Assembly (NCBI GenBank): GCA_021774965.1
Contig: JAJFIL010000308.1
Coordinates: forward strand, 1 to 64,000
Reading direction: 5' to 3'
Length of the DNA stretch: 64,000 nt
Source: Alphaproteobacteria bacterium
Lineage (GTDB): Bacteria; Pseudomonadota; Alphaproteobacteria; JAJFIK01
In this document: one piece after another, positions 44,495-53,018 of the stretch
How the letters are laid out: each line of letters starts with the position of its first letter
Position numbering within the stretch: position 1 is the stretch's first letter
Program-made: the position numbers and the translations under genes
The notes under the pieces: model-generated
Databases searched by the model: none
Told to the model about the DNA's origin: nothing
What the model saw: only the letters and a program-made list of their open reading frames with translations

Positions 44495-45117
44495 GAGGGC
44501 GCGCGCTGTCTTAAAGGCACGTTCAGCTCTTCTACCTCCAACATGCCATGTTCATTCAGTTGCAGAATATGCGCCGCGGTCCATTTCAGTTTCACTGGTT
44601 CAGGGGGCAGCATGTCCCAGCTCAAGGCGGACGCTAGGGCTGCGCGAATGACGCCCTTATGGGTAATCACGCCATAGATGCCTTTATAGTCGCCGCCACA
44701 ACCTCCATCGTTCTCAATATTCCTATTCCGCGCCCAGTCCAGAACGCGGGCCTGAACCTCAACGGGGCTTTCCCCGCCAGGGGGGCGAAAGTGAATGCCG
44801 CGATCTTCATGAGCTTTCATGCCGGCGGGATCTTCGTCGCGCAGCTGCTGTACCGTGCGCCCTTCCCAATGGGCCCAATCCATCTCTGTCAGCCGCGGAT
44901 CGGGGGTCGCATCCGCAATGCCAAGGGCCTCGGCGGTCTGCCGCGCTCGAGCAAGAGGGCTGGTATACCAAATGGCATCATCCAGAAGAGCTGGTGCGCG
45001 CAAAGCCTCCATGGTGGCAAGACCCTCCGAAGAAAGATCTGTATCCCGCAGGCCCTGAATGCGCTTTTGCTTGTTCCATTCCGTAAGCCCGTGACGGATA
45101 AACCCGATGCGGATCAA
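44491..45117 (-). CDS. Histidine phosphatase superfamily protein
   Basis: Phosphatase of the phosphoglycerate-mutase-like superfamily, 208 residues. The catalytic RHG triad is at residues 8–10 (GFIRHGLTEWN), with the second arginine in SPLARARQTAEAL, the acid residue in LTEMDWAHWEG and the second histidine in VITHKGVIRA. No cofactor-dependent mutase features are evident. Four-base overlaps with glycosyltransferase genes on both sides suggest it acts on a phosphorylated intermediate of the same pathway, for instance a sugar phosphate; this is inference from position. Confidence 0.88.
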   Translation of the reverse strand: MIRIGFIRHGLTEWNKQKRIQGLRDTDLSSEGLATMEALRAPALLDDAIWYTSPLARARQTAEALGIADATPDPRLTEMDWAHWEGRTVQQLRDEDPAGMKAHEDRGIHFRPPGGESPVEVQARVLDWARNRNIENDGGCGGDYKGIYGVITHKGVIRAALASALSWDMLPPEPVKLKWTAAHILQLNEHGMLEVEELNVPLRQRAPS

Positions 45118-46160
45118 AACGCACCTCCAATAGTATCATTCAGAGTACGGAGGAACTGCGCCTTGGAGAAGTTCGCTTCCACATGGGCGCGGCCTCTTTC
45201 CGCCATGGCTTTGCGCACGGTCTCATCCGCCAATCCATCAATGGCAGCGGCCATGTCTTCAGGCTCCGGCCCTGTCAGGCACGCTGTTTCTGGCGTAAGG
45301 ATGCCGCGCAGGGCCGGGTTATCGATGGCGACCACAGGCAGGCCTGCCGCCTGGGCCTCAAGATATACCACCCCCAGCCCTTCGCCGTGTCCCGGCCAGA
45401 CAAAAACATCCGCAGCCCCATAGGATCGGATCAGATGCTCGTGGTTCATGGGGCCTGCGAAGTTAATGCGCATACCAAATTCCGCAAACAGGCCCACCAC
45501 GCGCTCATGAGCAGGACCGTCGCCTGCCACGGTCAGGGACCAGGGCACGGTCAGATGTCTCAGCGCCCGGGCGAGAGTGCGATAGCTATCCAGCTTGTCC
45601 CCCTCCCGCATCATGGCAGTTGTGTGCAGGCGCAGTCCCGTATGAGGCGGCAAGTGTGGGGCCTCCCACGCCTCCGGATCAATCCAGGGGCGAAGCTCGG
45701 TCACTGTTTTCAAACCCTCTGCCTCAAGGGCGGGCAGATCGCGAGGGCAGGTAGAGAAAATCGCCTGCGCTTGGTGAATTGCGTCTCGCGCCAGCTTATA
45801 CCCCTCCGCCCACTGATCATTGGCGCGGCGAGGGGAGAGGGAGGCTTCGGCGATGAAATAGGGAATACCTTGGGCCGCAGCAATCTCAGGCCCCAGAAGA
45901 TCAGGCGCCTTGTAGTAGACGTGATAGGTAAACCAGGCATCGAATTTCTGGGCCTTCAGACGCTCAATTTCCGCCTCCGCCTCTTTACGGAACCCAGGCA
46001 GGGCCGTGGGCTCCGGCGCCCAAGTTTTAAGGCGTGAGACCAGGAAGACGTCATGGCCTAAATCCTTCAACCCTTCCATAATTTGCCGGGCAATCAATCT
46101 GTCCCCGGAGGGCTGGCCATCATCAGGCACATTCATGGGGGCGTAAAAAGCTATTTTCAA
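45114..46160 (-). CDS. Glycosyltransferase family 4 protein, copy 1
   Basis: GT-B-fold glycosyltransferase, 348 residues. It begins with an N-terminal acceptor domain (MKIAFYAPMNVPDDGQPSGDR) and has the GT4 donor domain marks FAGPMNHEHLIRSYGAADVFVWPGHGEGLGVVYLEAQAAG (key part GHGEGLGVVYLEAQA, the E-x7-E motif) and GLPVVAIDNPALRGIL. It lies between the histidine phosphatase and the second GT4 gene with 4-bp overlaps at both junctions. Probably assembles a surface or lipid-linked glycan; donor and acceptor are unknown. Confidence 0.87.
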   Translation of the reverse strand: MKIAFYAPMNVPDDGQPSGDRLIARQIMEGLKDLGHDVFLVSRLKTWAPEPTALPGFRKEAEAEIERLKAQKFDAWFTYHVYYKAPDLLGPEIAAAQGIPYFIAEASLSPRRANDQWAEGYKLARDAIHQAQAIFSTCPRDLPALEAEGLKTVTELRPWIDPEAWEAPHLPPHTGLRLHTTAMMREGDKLDSYRTLARALRHLTVPWSLTVAGDGPAHERVVGLFAEFGMRINFAGPMNHEHLIRSYGAADVFVWPGHGEGLGVVYLEAQAAGLPVVAIDNPALRGILTPETACLTGPEPEDMAAAIDGLADETVRKAMAERGRAHVEANFSKAQFLRTLNDTIGGAF

Positions 46161-47434
46161 CGTGAGGTCTCCTCAACAGGTGTGGCGCTAGGTGGCGCGG
46201 CATTGGGCGGCGCGGCGCTAGGAATGCGTTTTGCGAATAATGCAGCCAGTCTATCTGCCCAGTTGCGACTATCAAACCCGGCGCGAACAGAGCGCTGCCC
46301 GTTGTGGGCAAGGTGCTGGCGCAGCGGTTTATCCTGGGCCAGTCGCGTAATAGCATTCGCCATCTCTGCGGGGTCGCTTGAAGGCACCAGCAATCCGGTC
46401 TGCTCATGGGTGATCAGCTCGGATATGGCGCCTGCGTCGGTTGCCACTACGGCACAGCCCATGGCCATGGCCTCAGCTAAAACATTGGGAATGCCGTCAC
46501 GATCCCCGTCAGGCTGATTGGTGCTGGCCAGAACAAAGATGTCTCCTCGCCCCAACAGGTCAATAACCTCCCCTTGAGGCTGGCTGCCCCGCCAGGTCGT
46601 GCGAGAGGCAAGGCCAAGGGTATTTGACTGTTCCTTCAAGCCATCCAGCAAAGGCCCCCCGCCGATATGCTCAAAACTCCAGTTCAGCTCAGGGGGCAAG
46701 GCAGCGAATGCCTCTAAAAGATGCTCATAGCCTTTCTTGGGCACGCCGCGCCCAACGGAAATGATGCGCAGGGCTCCGTCGCCAACTTCAAGCTCTGTAG
46801 ACGGATTAAACCGCGCAAGATCTATCCCGTGATACATAAGGTCCACGGGGCCTGCCTTCGGGGTGCCAAGTCCATTGAGATGATCGGCCCCGGCGCGGGT
46901 GCAGGTCGCGCCAAACAAGGCCTCGGGCAGTTTCTCTTCAATCTCCCAATTCGGAATGGTCCAGATGTCCTTGGCGTGGGCGGAAAAGCTCCATTCCCGA
47001 CCCGTGATCAGTGCGGCATAGCGGGCAACGGAGGCCGGGGTGTGCAGGAAGTGAGCGTGAAAATGAGTGACCTCTGGCGGCACTTCCGCGGCCAGCACCA
47101 TGGCCTGACCAAAGCGCCGGGCCCGGTTGCGGGTAACGTCCCGGGCCCCATCCCGGGCAAAGCAGGCGCGGGCCGCAAGATAACCCGGCAAAATGCGCAC
47201 CTTGCGCCAGGCCTTGATCACCCGGGCGGGCTCGTCATGAAGATATTCCGGCAGGTAGCTTACCGGTGCCTTGATTGCGTCATGCACCGGGTGGGTCTGG
47301 ATATCTGTGGGGGCTCGCAGGGAGTAGATACTGATCTGAAACCCGCGCGCCTCCAGACTGGCAATCTCTTGTGCGATGAAAGTTTCCGACAGGCGCGGAT
47401 AGCCCTTCAGGATAAATCCGATGTGACCGGTCAT
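46157..47434 (-). CDS. Glycosyltransferase family 4 protein, copy 2, with low-complexity tail
   Basis: Second GT4 enzyme, about 425 residues from the ATG at 47434 (MTGHIGFILKGYPRLSETF). The frame is open much farther upstream, but those codons run through the dispersed repeat and do not look like protein. Marks are HFHAHFLH in the acceptor domain, ISVGRGVPKKGYEHLLEAF, and the donor motif DGIPNVLAEAMAMGCAVVATD. The last ~25 residues are Ala/Pro-rich with near repeats (AAPPN, AAPPS, ATP), an unusual tail. It is the first gene of the four-gene coupled unit and starts 70 bp from the repeat at 47504. Confidence 0.85.
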   Translation of the reverse strand: MTGHIGFILKGYPRLSETFIAQEIASLEARGFQISIYSLRAPTDIQTHPVHDAIKAPVSYLPEYLHDEPARVIKAWRKVRILPGYLAARACFARDGARDVTRNRARRFGQAMVLAAEVPPEVTHFHAHFLHTPASVARYAALITGREWSFSAHAKDIWTIPNWEIEEKLPEALFGATCTRAGADHLNGLGTPKAGPVDLMYHGIDLARFNPSTELEVGDGALRIISVGRGVPKKGYEHLLEAFAALPPELNWSFEHIGGGPLLDGLKEQSNTLGLASRTTWRGSQPQGEVIDLLGRGDIFVLASTNQPDGDRDGIPNVLAEAMAMGCAVVATDAGAISELITHEQTGLLVPSSDPAEMANAITRLAQDKPLRQHLAHNGQRSVRAGFDSRNWADRLAALFAKRIPSAAPPNAAPPSATPVEETSR

Positions 47435-47503
47435 GGCGTTGGCCTTTGATGGCAATAGGCCTGCGAAGCTGATGGAGAGTGCAATAACGAAATCTCTACC
47501 GCG

Positions 47504-47808
47504 GCATTCCGGTTTAGATCCAAACGCCCATGGACGTGCCGCGTGCCTACGGCATCCCCCCCATCCTGACCTTCCCCCTCGCAGGGGGGAAGGGACGAAA
47601 ACCGTACAATTGCGCCACAAAACACCTCCCCCTTGAGCAGGGGGGAGGTCCGAGTGAAGCGAGGGGTGGGGGTGGCAGACCACCGTTGGGCACAAATGAA
47701 AACAAAGTCTCCGTTTTCGCAATCTGTTTCGATCCCAGCAAACCATTGCAGTCGAAACAACTCCTGCAGAGTTAAACCGGACAACAACAGATCAAGTCCC
47801 GCTATGAC
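47504..47808. repeat. MITE-like element, second copy with shortened left end
   Basis: About 305 bp, homologous over its length to the element at 32110–32441, in the same orientation. The right inverted repeat is kept (GTTAAACCGG … ATCAAGTCCC … TATGAC), but the left is deleted between GCATTCC and GGTTTAGATCC, losing about 20 bp. The interior CACCTCCCCC / GGGGGGAGGT stem is retained. It lies in the 427-bp spacer between two minus-strand glycosyltransferase genes, where it may influence transcription or mRNA ends. Confidence 0.72.
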
Positions 47809-47861
47809 CAGAAATTTGAGTTTCAATTCCATAATATCTCATCGACCTCGGTTGGAACCGC

Positions 47862-49058
47862 TCAGCGCCGCCGCGCCCGCTTGAGATAGGGCTGGATCCG
47901 GTCGCAGATCGTGTCAAACCCGCTCAAGGCATCGGCAGAAAGGGCTGCCGAGGGGCGAGGCATATTGGGTAGAATGCGCATAGCATCCGCCATTACGTCC
48001 GCATATCGCGGCGCGCCGCCCGCTTCCATTGGGTCAATCAAGACATGACACAGGCCAAGGGTTTCGGCGCGATTGGCGCGTATGGTCTGTTCCGCGCGAG
48101 GGGTCATGCGCGGCACGATCAAGGAAGGCTTGTCATGGCTGAGGATTTCGCAAAATGTGTTATAGCCCCCCATGGCCACCACACCGGAGGATTTGGCCAT
48201 GAAGTGCTCAATCCGCGCATCAAAGACCAAAGTCTCCACATTGGAAAGCTTTGCTGCACGGGCTTCAAAACCGTCGCGCGCCTCGGGTGGCAAAAATGGT
48301 CCGTATACGATCAATGCAGGAAGAAGATCCTTGCCCGACGTCTCATAGGCTGACAGAACCCAATCGATCAGCCCGGCGCCGTCACCGCCTCCGCCGGGGG
48401 TCACCAGCAAGAACTTATCCTTGGTCACCTCGGGCCAAACTTCGGGCAAAGTGTATTCGGGCAAGGGGCGCGGCAGATACCCCGTGAAGGTGGTTTTCTC
48501 CCGTGTTCCCTCGGGAAGCTCCAGGCCCTCCAGCGGGTCGGAAATGTCATCCGGGCCATAGGCCCATATTTCATCGTAAAGCGGCAGGGCATCGAACGCG
48601 CCTTTGCGCTCCCACTCCGCGCTCAAGGATTTGGTCTCGTCCAGCACATCGCGCAGCCCCAGAACCAGCCGGGTGCCCCGGTCCTTGAGCAGGGGCAGGG
48701 TGGATTTCAGCTCTCCGCGCAGCCCCCAGGGCTCTTTGTCCACGATGAAGACATCCGGGGCGAAGGTTTCCGCCGTATGCTCGATGATGGAGCTGCGCAA
48801 GGCCATGGTCTGATCCAGCTCGATATGTAGCCCAAGGGAGGTGTAAGCCCCGTTGCGGAGCTTGATCACCCCCGGCACGCGGACGAAATCCACCCGTGCC
48901 TTAAAGTCAAAGCTGCCTATCAGGGGCGAGCCGGACAGGATCAGCACCGAAAGGCGCGAATAGTTCTCCACCAGGGCATGGGCAATGGCCCGGGCGCGGC
49001 GCAAATGGCCCAACCCGAAGGTGTCATGGCTATAGATAAGAACCCGAGCGCCGTTCAT
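47862..49058 (-). CDS. MurG-like glycosyltransferase (COG4671-like), copy B
   Basis: GT-B-fold protein, 398 residues, second member of the family found at 43364. The opening LIYSHDTFGLGHLRRARAIAHAL is the hallmark of the COG4671 'predicted glycosyl transferase' group. The C-terminal half has LVTPGGGGDGAGLIDW, GVVAMGGYNTFCEILS (the MurG-like GGYNT loop) and LIVPRMTPRAEQTIRA. Starts at 49058, 49061 and GTG 49067 are all possible; the 49058 ATG has the best spacing to GGGGTGG. It is divergent from the ABC-like gene at 49182 across about 120 bp, in which the 12-bp sequence TCTATTCTGGCC is repeated twice. Confidence 0.85.
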   Translation of the reverse strand: MNGARVLIYSHDTFGLGHLRRARAIAHALVENYSRLSVLILSGSPLIGSFDFKARVDFVRVPGVIKLRNGAYTSLGLHIELDQTMALRSSIIEHTAETFAPDVFIVDKEPWGLRGELKSTLPLLKDRGTRLVLGLRDVLDETKSLSAEWERKGAFDALPLYDEIWAYGPDDISDPLEGLELPEGTREKTTFTGYLPRPLPEYTLPEVWPEVTKDKFLLVTPGGGGDGAGLIDWVLSAYETSGKDLLPALIVYGPFLPPEARDGFEARAAKLSNVETLVFDARIEHFMAKSSGVVAMGGYNTFCEILSHDKPSLIVPRMTPRAEQTIRANRAETLGLCHVLIDPMEAGGAPRYADVMADAMRILPNMPRPSAALSADALSGFDTICDRIQPYLKRARRR

Positions 49059-49181
49059 CATTGCCACCCCAATTACGACCCTTATTACGGCCTAAATACG
49101 ACTTCTACCGCAGCCTCTATTCTGGCCTCTATTCTGGCCAATGCCGCCTTGTCCCAAAACGTGCCCCGAGGCTAAGGTGCG

Positions 49182-52028
49182 GTGAGGCTTGAGTCACGCT
49201 TCACGTTGGATAATTGGTTACAAAAGTCAAAGGTACTCTCCGGGATTGCACTTAGGGGTGCGCCTCGGATTACACCCTGGATCACACAGGACCCAAGCTT
49301 GGAAAAGAATCTCTTCCGGTACATTTGGAATTATTCCAGGCGCGAGCAGCTGGCGGTGCTGGTGTTCGTGGGGCTTGCCTTGCCGTTCTATTTCGCCTCG
49401 CTCTCCCTGCCCCGCTATATTGTTGATGCCATTGAGACCGCGGCACGTAATTTTATAGAACCTGAGCTCGCTACTGAGACCAGCGGTATCTTCATGCGGC
49501 TCAGCTTGCCTTGGCCGGATTTTCTGGGCGGCGGGGTGCAATTCTTCCAAGGCTGGGAGCTGAGCCTGGAGCCTTTGATCCTGGCGCTCAGTTTTACCTA
49601 TCTTGCGCTGGTGATGATCAACGGCGGCTTTAAATTCCAGATCAACACTCTGAAGGGCCGTATGGGTGAGCGGATGTTGCGGCGCTTGCGCTATCAGTTG
49701 GTGGATCGGATCCTGCGCTTTCCCACCAGTTATTTCCGCAAGCTCAAGCCCGCTGAAGTTGCTTCCATGGTAAAAGACGAGGTCGAACCTTTGGGCGGCT
49801 TTATCGGGGATGCCTTTGTGCTGCCCATCTTCCAGGGCGGCCTGGGGCTTACGGCGCTCATTTTCATCATGGTACAGAACTTCTGGCTGGGCTGTATGGC
49901 GGGTGCTGTGGTTCTGGTGCAGGCCTTTATTATTCCAAAGCTGCGGCGGCCTATCCTGCGCCTGGGCAAGGAACGCCAGATCGCTGCCCGCCAGCTTGCA
50001 GGCCGCGTGGGCGAGTTGATGGATGGGGTCCAGGAGGTGCGCATCAATGCGACCTCCAACTATGAGCGCGCCGATATGACGGCACGCCTGGGGCGTATCT
50101 TTGATATCCGCTATGAAATCTTTCGCCGCAAGTTCTTTGTAAAGTTCCTCAATAATTTTCTGGGCCAGTTCACGCCGTTTCTGTTTTATGCGGTGGGCGG
50201 CATTCTGGCGGCACGCGGGCAACTGGATGTGGGTCAGCTTCTGGCCGTTCTGGTGGCGTACAAGGATCTGCCCGCGCCGGTAAAACAATTGATCGACTGG
50301 GATCAACAGCGCCTGGACGTGCAGATTAAATATGATCAGGTGATCGATCACTTTGACCCTGAAGACATGGTGGAGCCTGAACTTCAGCGCCCAGTAGGCG
50401 AGGTTAGTCATCTGCGCGGTGGTATTGAGGCCTCAAATCTTACGGTGACCGATGAGACGGGCGCGCGGCTGTTGCAGAACATCTCGTTCTCTGTGGCCTT
50501 GGGCGAGACCCTCGCCGTGGTGGGCCCCGCAGCGGGCGGTAAGGAGCATCTGGGGCCGACCTTGGTGCGCCTGTTTGGGGTTAGCGGGGGCAAGCTCGCT
50601 CTCGGGGGGCACGACCTGAGCAATCTGCCCGAAGGCATCATCGGTCGTTGGGTCGGGTATGCCGGGCAGGACACATATCTTTTCCCGGTCAGCATGCGGG
50701 AGAACCTTACCTATGGCCTCAAGCATGAACCTGTTGGTGAGGCAGATGACGCGATGCACCCCAGGAAGGCCTGGATAAATCGCGAAACCCAGCGTGCAGG
50801 CAACGCGCCTTTTGATATTGATGCGGAGTGGGTGGACTATCAATCCGTCGACGTGGAAGGCCCCGAAGCACTGAGCAAACGCATGCTGGAAGTTCTGCGC
50901 ATGGTCGGCCTGGAAGACGATGTCTATGAGCTAGGCTTATCAGGGCGCGTTTCTCTGGAGACGCATCCAGAGCTCATCACCAAACTTTTGGCGGCGCGCG
51001 AGCTGCTGCACAAACGCATCGAGGAACGCAGTCTGGGCCATCTGGTGGAGCGGTTTGATCCTGATCGCTACAACAACAATGCCTCCCTGGCGGAGAACTT
51101 GCTGTTCGGTCTGCCGTGCGGGCCTTTGCTGGCAGAAGGGGCGCTGGCGCAGCATCCTTATTTTGATGAGGTGATGAGCCGCTCGCATATCGCCGACAGG
51201 GTCGCAGGCATGGGCTTTGAGATTGCCCGCACCATGGTGGAATTGTTCGCGGACTTGCCAGCGGATCACCCGTTCTTTGATCAGTTCTCCTTTATCTCCG
51301 CCGACGAGTTGCCGGATTACCAAGCGCTGGTGAACCGCTATACCGGTAAAGTTTCCCACAGTGATCTGACGGAGGACGATTGCGGGCGGCTGGTCTCCCT
51401 TGCGCTGCGCTATGTTGAATCCCGTCACCGCCTGGGCTTGATCGATGATGACTTTGCCGCCCAAATCGTTCTTGCCCGGAAGATGTTTGCCCGCGGGCTG
51501 CCCGATAATCTTAAAGGCGCCGTGGAACCCCATGAGCCGTCGGCCTATAATGGTGCCACTTCTATTCAAGATAATTTGCTCTTTGGGCGGATCGCCTATG
51601 GCCAGGCCAAGGCGCAAGAACGGGTGGGTGTTTTGCTCACGGAAGTGCTTGAGGAATTGGGCCTGCACGAGGCTGTTTATGCCGCAGGGCTTGACTTCAA
51701 CGTAGGCCCGGGCGGCAAGCGTCTGACCACGACCCAGCGTCAATTGGTGGGCCTCGCGCGCGCAATCTTAAAGCGCCCGGATATTTTGGTGGTGGATGCG
51801 GCGCTGGCGGTGCTGGATACCTCCATGCAGAAAATGATCCTGGATAATGTGCTCAAATCATCCGGCAGCCGGGCGGTGATCTGGATCCTGGCGCGCCCCT
51901 ATCAGGCCAAGTTGTTTGATCGTACCTTGGTGATTGACGAGGGCCGGGTGATCGAAGAAGGAACCGCAGAAGATCTGGACGCAAGAGGCGGGCGCTTTAC
52001 GGCCCTTGCCGCGTCTCCTCGAGGTTAG
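49182..52028 (+). CDS. ABC-exporter-like protein with degenerate ATPase and expanded nucleotide-binding domain
   Basis: Product of 948 residues. The N-terminal half (about 55–390) is an exporter-type membrane domain with helices such as LAVLVFVGLALPFYFASLSL and FTPFLFYAVGGILAARG. The ATPase domain is abnormal: Walker A reads GPAAGGKEHL (about 448), the signature reads GGKRLTTTQRQ in place of LSGGQ (about 843), Walker B is ILVVDAA, lacking the catalytic glutamate, and the H-loop position reads ILARPY. Between Walker A and signature lies about 390 residues, some 270 more than usual, in which a NLTYG/NLLFG Q-loop-like motif occurs three times (about 507, 638, 796). Start GTG 49182 is uncertain. 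ATP hydrolysis is doubtful; a structural or regulatory role is possible. Confidence 0.85.
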   Translation: MRLESRFTLDNWLQKSKVLSGIALRGAPRITPWITQDPSLEKNLFRYIWNYSRREQLAVLVFVGLALPFYFASLSLPRYIVDAIETAARNFIEPELATETSGIFMRLSLPWPDFLGGGVQFFQGWELSLEPLILALSFTYLALVMINGGFKFQINTLKGRMGERMLRRLRYQLVDRILRFPTSYFRKLKPAEVASMVKDEVEPLGGFIGDAFVLPIFQGGLGLTALIFIMVQNFWLGCMAGAVVLVQAFIIPKLRRPILRLGKERQIAARQLAGRVGELMDGVQEVRINATSNYERADMTARLGRIFDIRYEIFRRKFFVKFLNNFLGQFTPFLFYAVGGILAARGQLDVGQLLAVLVAYKDLPAPVKQLIDWDQQRLDVQIKYDQVIDHFDPEDMVEPELQRPVGEVSHLRGGIEASNLTVTDETGARLLQNISFSVALGETLAVVGPAAGGKEHLGPTLVRLFGVSGGKLALGGHDLSNLPEGIIGRWVGYAGQDTYLFPVSMRENLTYGLKHEPVGEADDAMHPRKAWINRETQRAGNAPFDIDAEWVDYQSVDVEGPEALSKRMLEVLRMVGLEDDVYELGLSGRVSLETHPELITKLLAARELLHKRIEERSLGHLVERFDPDRYNNNASLAENLLFGLPCGPLLAEGALAQHPYFDEVMSRSHIADRVAGMGFEIARTMVELFADLPADHPFFDQFSFISADELPDYQALVNRYTGKVSHSDLTEDDCGRLVSLALRYVESRHRLGLIDDDFAAQIVLARKMFARGLPDNLKGAVEPHEPSAYNGATSIQDNLLFGRIAYGQAKAQERVGVLLTEVLEELGLHEAVYAAGLDFNVGPGGKRLTTTQRQLVGLARAILKRPDILVVDAALAVLDTSMQKMILDNVLKSSGSRAVIWILARPYQAKLFDRTLVIDEGRVIEEGTAEDLDARGGRFTALAASPRG

Positions 52029-52045
52029 ATGATGGAGCAAGACAC

Positions 52046-52519
52046 GTGAGCCTGAGTGATGAAGTCGAACTGCTCCGCAAGGTGCCTATCTTTGCCAATG
52101 TGGAATTGGCGAAGCTGAAGCTGCTTGCCTTTACCTCAGAACGCATGCGCTTTGACCCCGGCCAGGTGGTTTTCAAACAGGGGGATGCCGGCGATGCTGC
52201 CTATGTGATCATCGAAGGGGTGGCCGAAGTCATGGTGGACACCCCCACCGGGCCGATAAAGATTCTTGAATTCGAACAGCACTCGTTCATCGGTGAAATC
52301 GCCATTCTGTGTGATGTGCCGCGCACGGCCTCTGTGATCGCCAAGACAGAACTGCACACTTTACGTATCTCAAAGGATTTGTTCTTCCGCCTGGTAGAGG
52401 AATTTCCGCAAATGGCAGTGGAGATCATGCGCGTGCTGGCCATGCGGGTGGAGAACACCACAGCTGAGCTGACCGATGCGCGCAACCGCCTGCGCGAAGC
52501 CGGCCTTGAAACTGATTAA
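52046..52519 (+). CDS. Cyclic-nucleotide-binding (CRP/FNR-like effector) domain protein
   Basis: Single-domain protein of 157 residues. It has the cNMP-binding beta-roll: LLRKVPIFANVELAKLKLLAF, then FDPGQVVFKQGDAGDAAYVIIEG (key part GQVVFKQGD), the phosphate-cassette equivalent FIGEIAILCDVPRTASV (key part GEIAILCDVPRTASV) and a C-terminal helix. There is no DNA-binding domain, so it is not a transcription factor. The GTG start is preceded by GGAG. It begins 17 bp after the ABC-like gene, suggesting it senses cAMP/cGMP or a similar ligand for that membrane protein; this is inference. Confidence 0.9.
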   Translation: MSLSDEVELLRKVPIFANVELAKLKLLAFTSERMRFDPGQVVFKQGDAGDAAYVIIEGVAEVMVDTPTGPIKILEFEQHSFIGEIAILCDVPRTASVIAKTELHTLRISKDLFFRLVEEFPQMAVEIMRVLAMRVENTTAELTDARNRLREAGLETD

Positions 52520-52539
52520 TACGTAGACGGAGCAACCAC

Positions 52540-53007
52540 GTGGCATATGAGACCATCGATCCTGAAAAGCGCAAATCCTATCCGCCTGCCATTCAGGCAA
52601 TTCTGAAAAAGCCCAGCCCGGCAAGCGAATATCTGGGTATCGAGCTTGAGGCTTTGGACATGGACGCCGCCCGCGTGCGGGTGGCCTTTAACGCTGAAGA
52701 GCGCCTGTGCAATAAATGGGGCGGGCTCCACGGGGGCATGGTGGCGGCCATGCTGGACGATTTGATGTCCATTGCGGTGGGGCTTTCTCTTGAATGGGGG
52801 CAAATCACCCCAACATTGGAAATGAAGACCAGTTATATCGCGGCGGGTCGCCCTGGGCGGCTCATCGGGGAAGGCTGGGTGGTCAAGCGGGGTAAATCGG
52901 TGGCCTTTATTGAGGCGAACCTCAAAAACGCAGATGGGGAATTGGTGGCGACAGGTTCGTCCACCGCGCGGATCGTGACAATGAAACCTGCTGAGGAAAA
53001 AGGCTAA
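52540..53007 (+). CDS. PaaI-type hotdog-fold thioesterase
   Basis: Acyl-CoA thioesterase-like protein of 155 residues. The hotdog signature is GGLHGGMVAAMLDDLMSIA (about residues 65–83), with the catalytic-type asparagine/aspartate region and the strands TLEMKTSYIAAGRPGRLIGEG (key part KTSYIAAGRPG). A GTG start at 52540 has GGAG eight to eleven bases upstream. It lies 20 bp after the cyclic-nucleotide-binding gene and 11 bp before the antiporter gene, so it is in the same transcript. The substrate is unknown. Confidence 0.87.
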   Translation: MAYETIDPEKRKSYPPAIQAILKKPSPASEYLGIELEALDMDAARVRVAFNAEERLCNKWGGLHGGMVAAMLDDLMSIAVGLSLEWGQITPTLEMKTSYIAAGRPGRLIGEGWVVKRGKSVAFIEANLKNADGELVATGSSTARIVTMKPAEEKG

Positions 53008-53018
53008 ATCCAAGAGCA

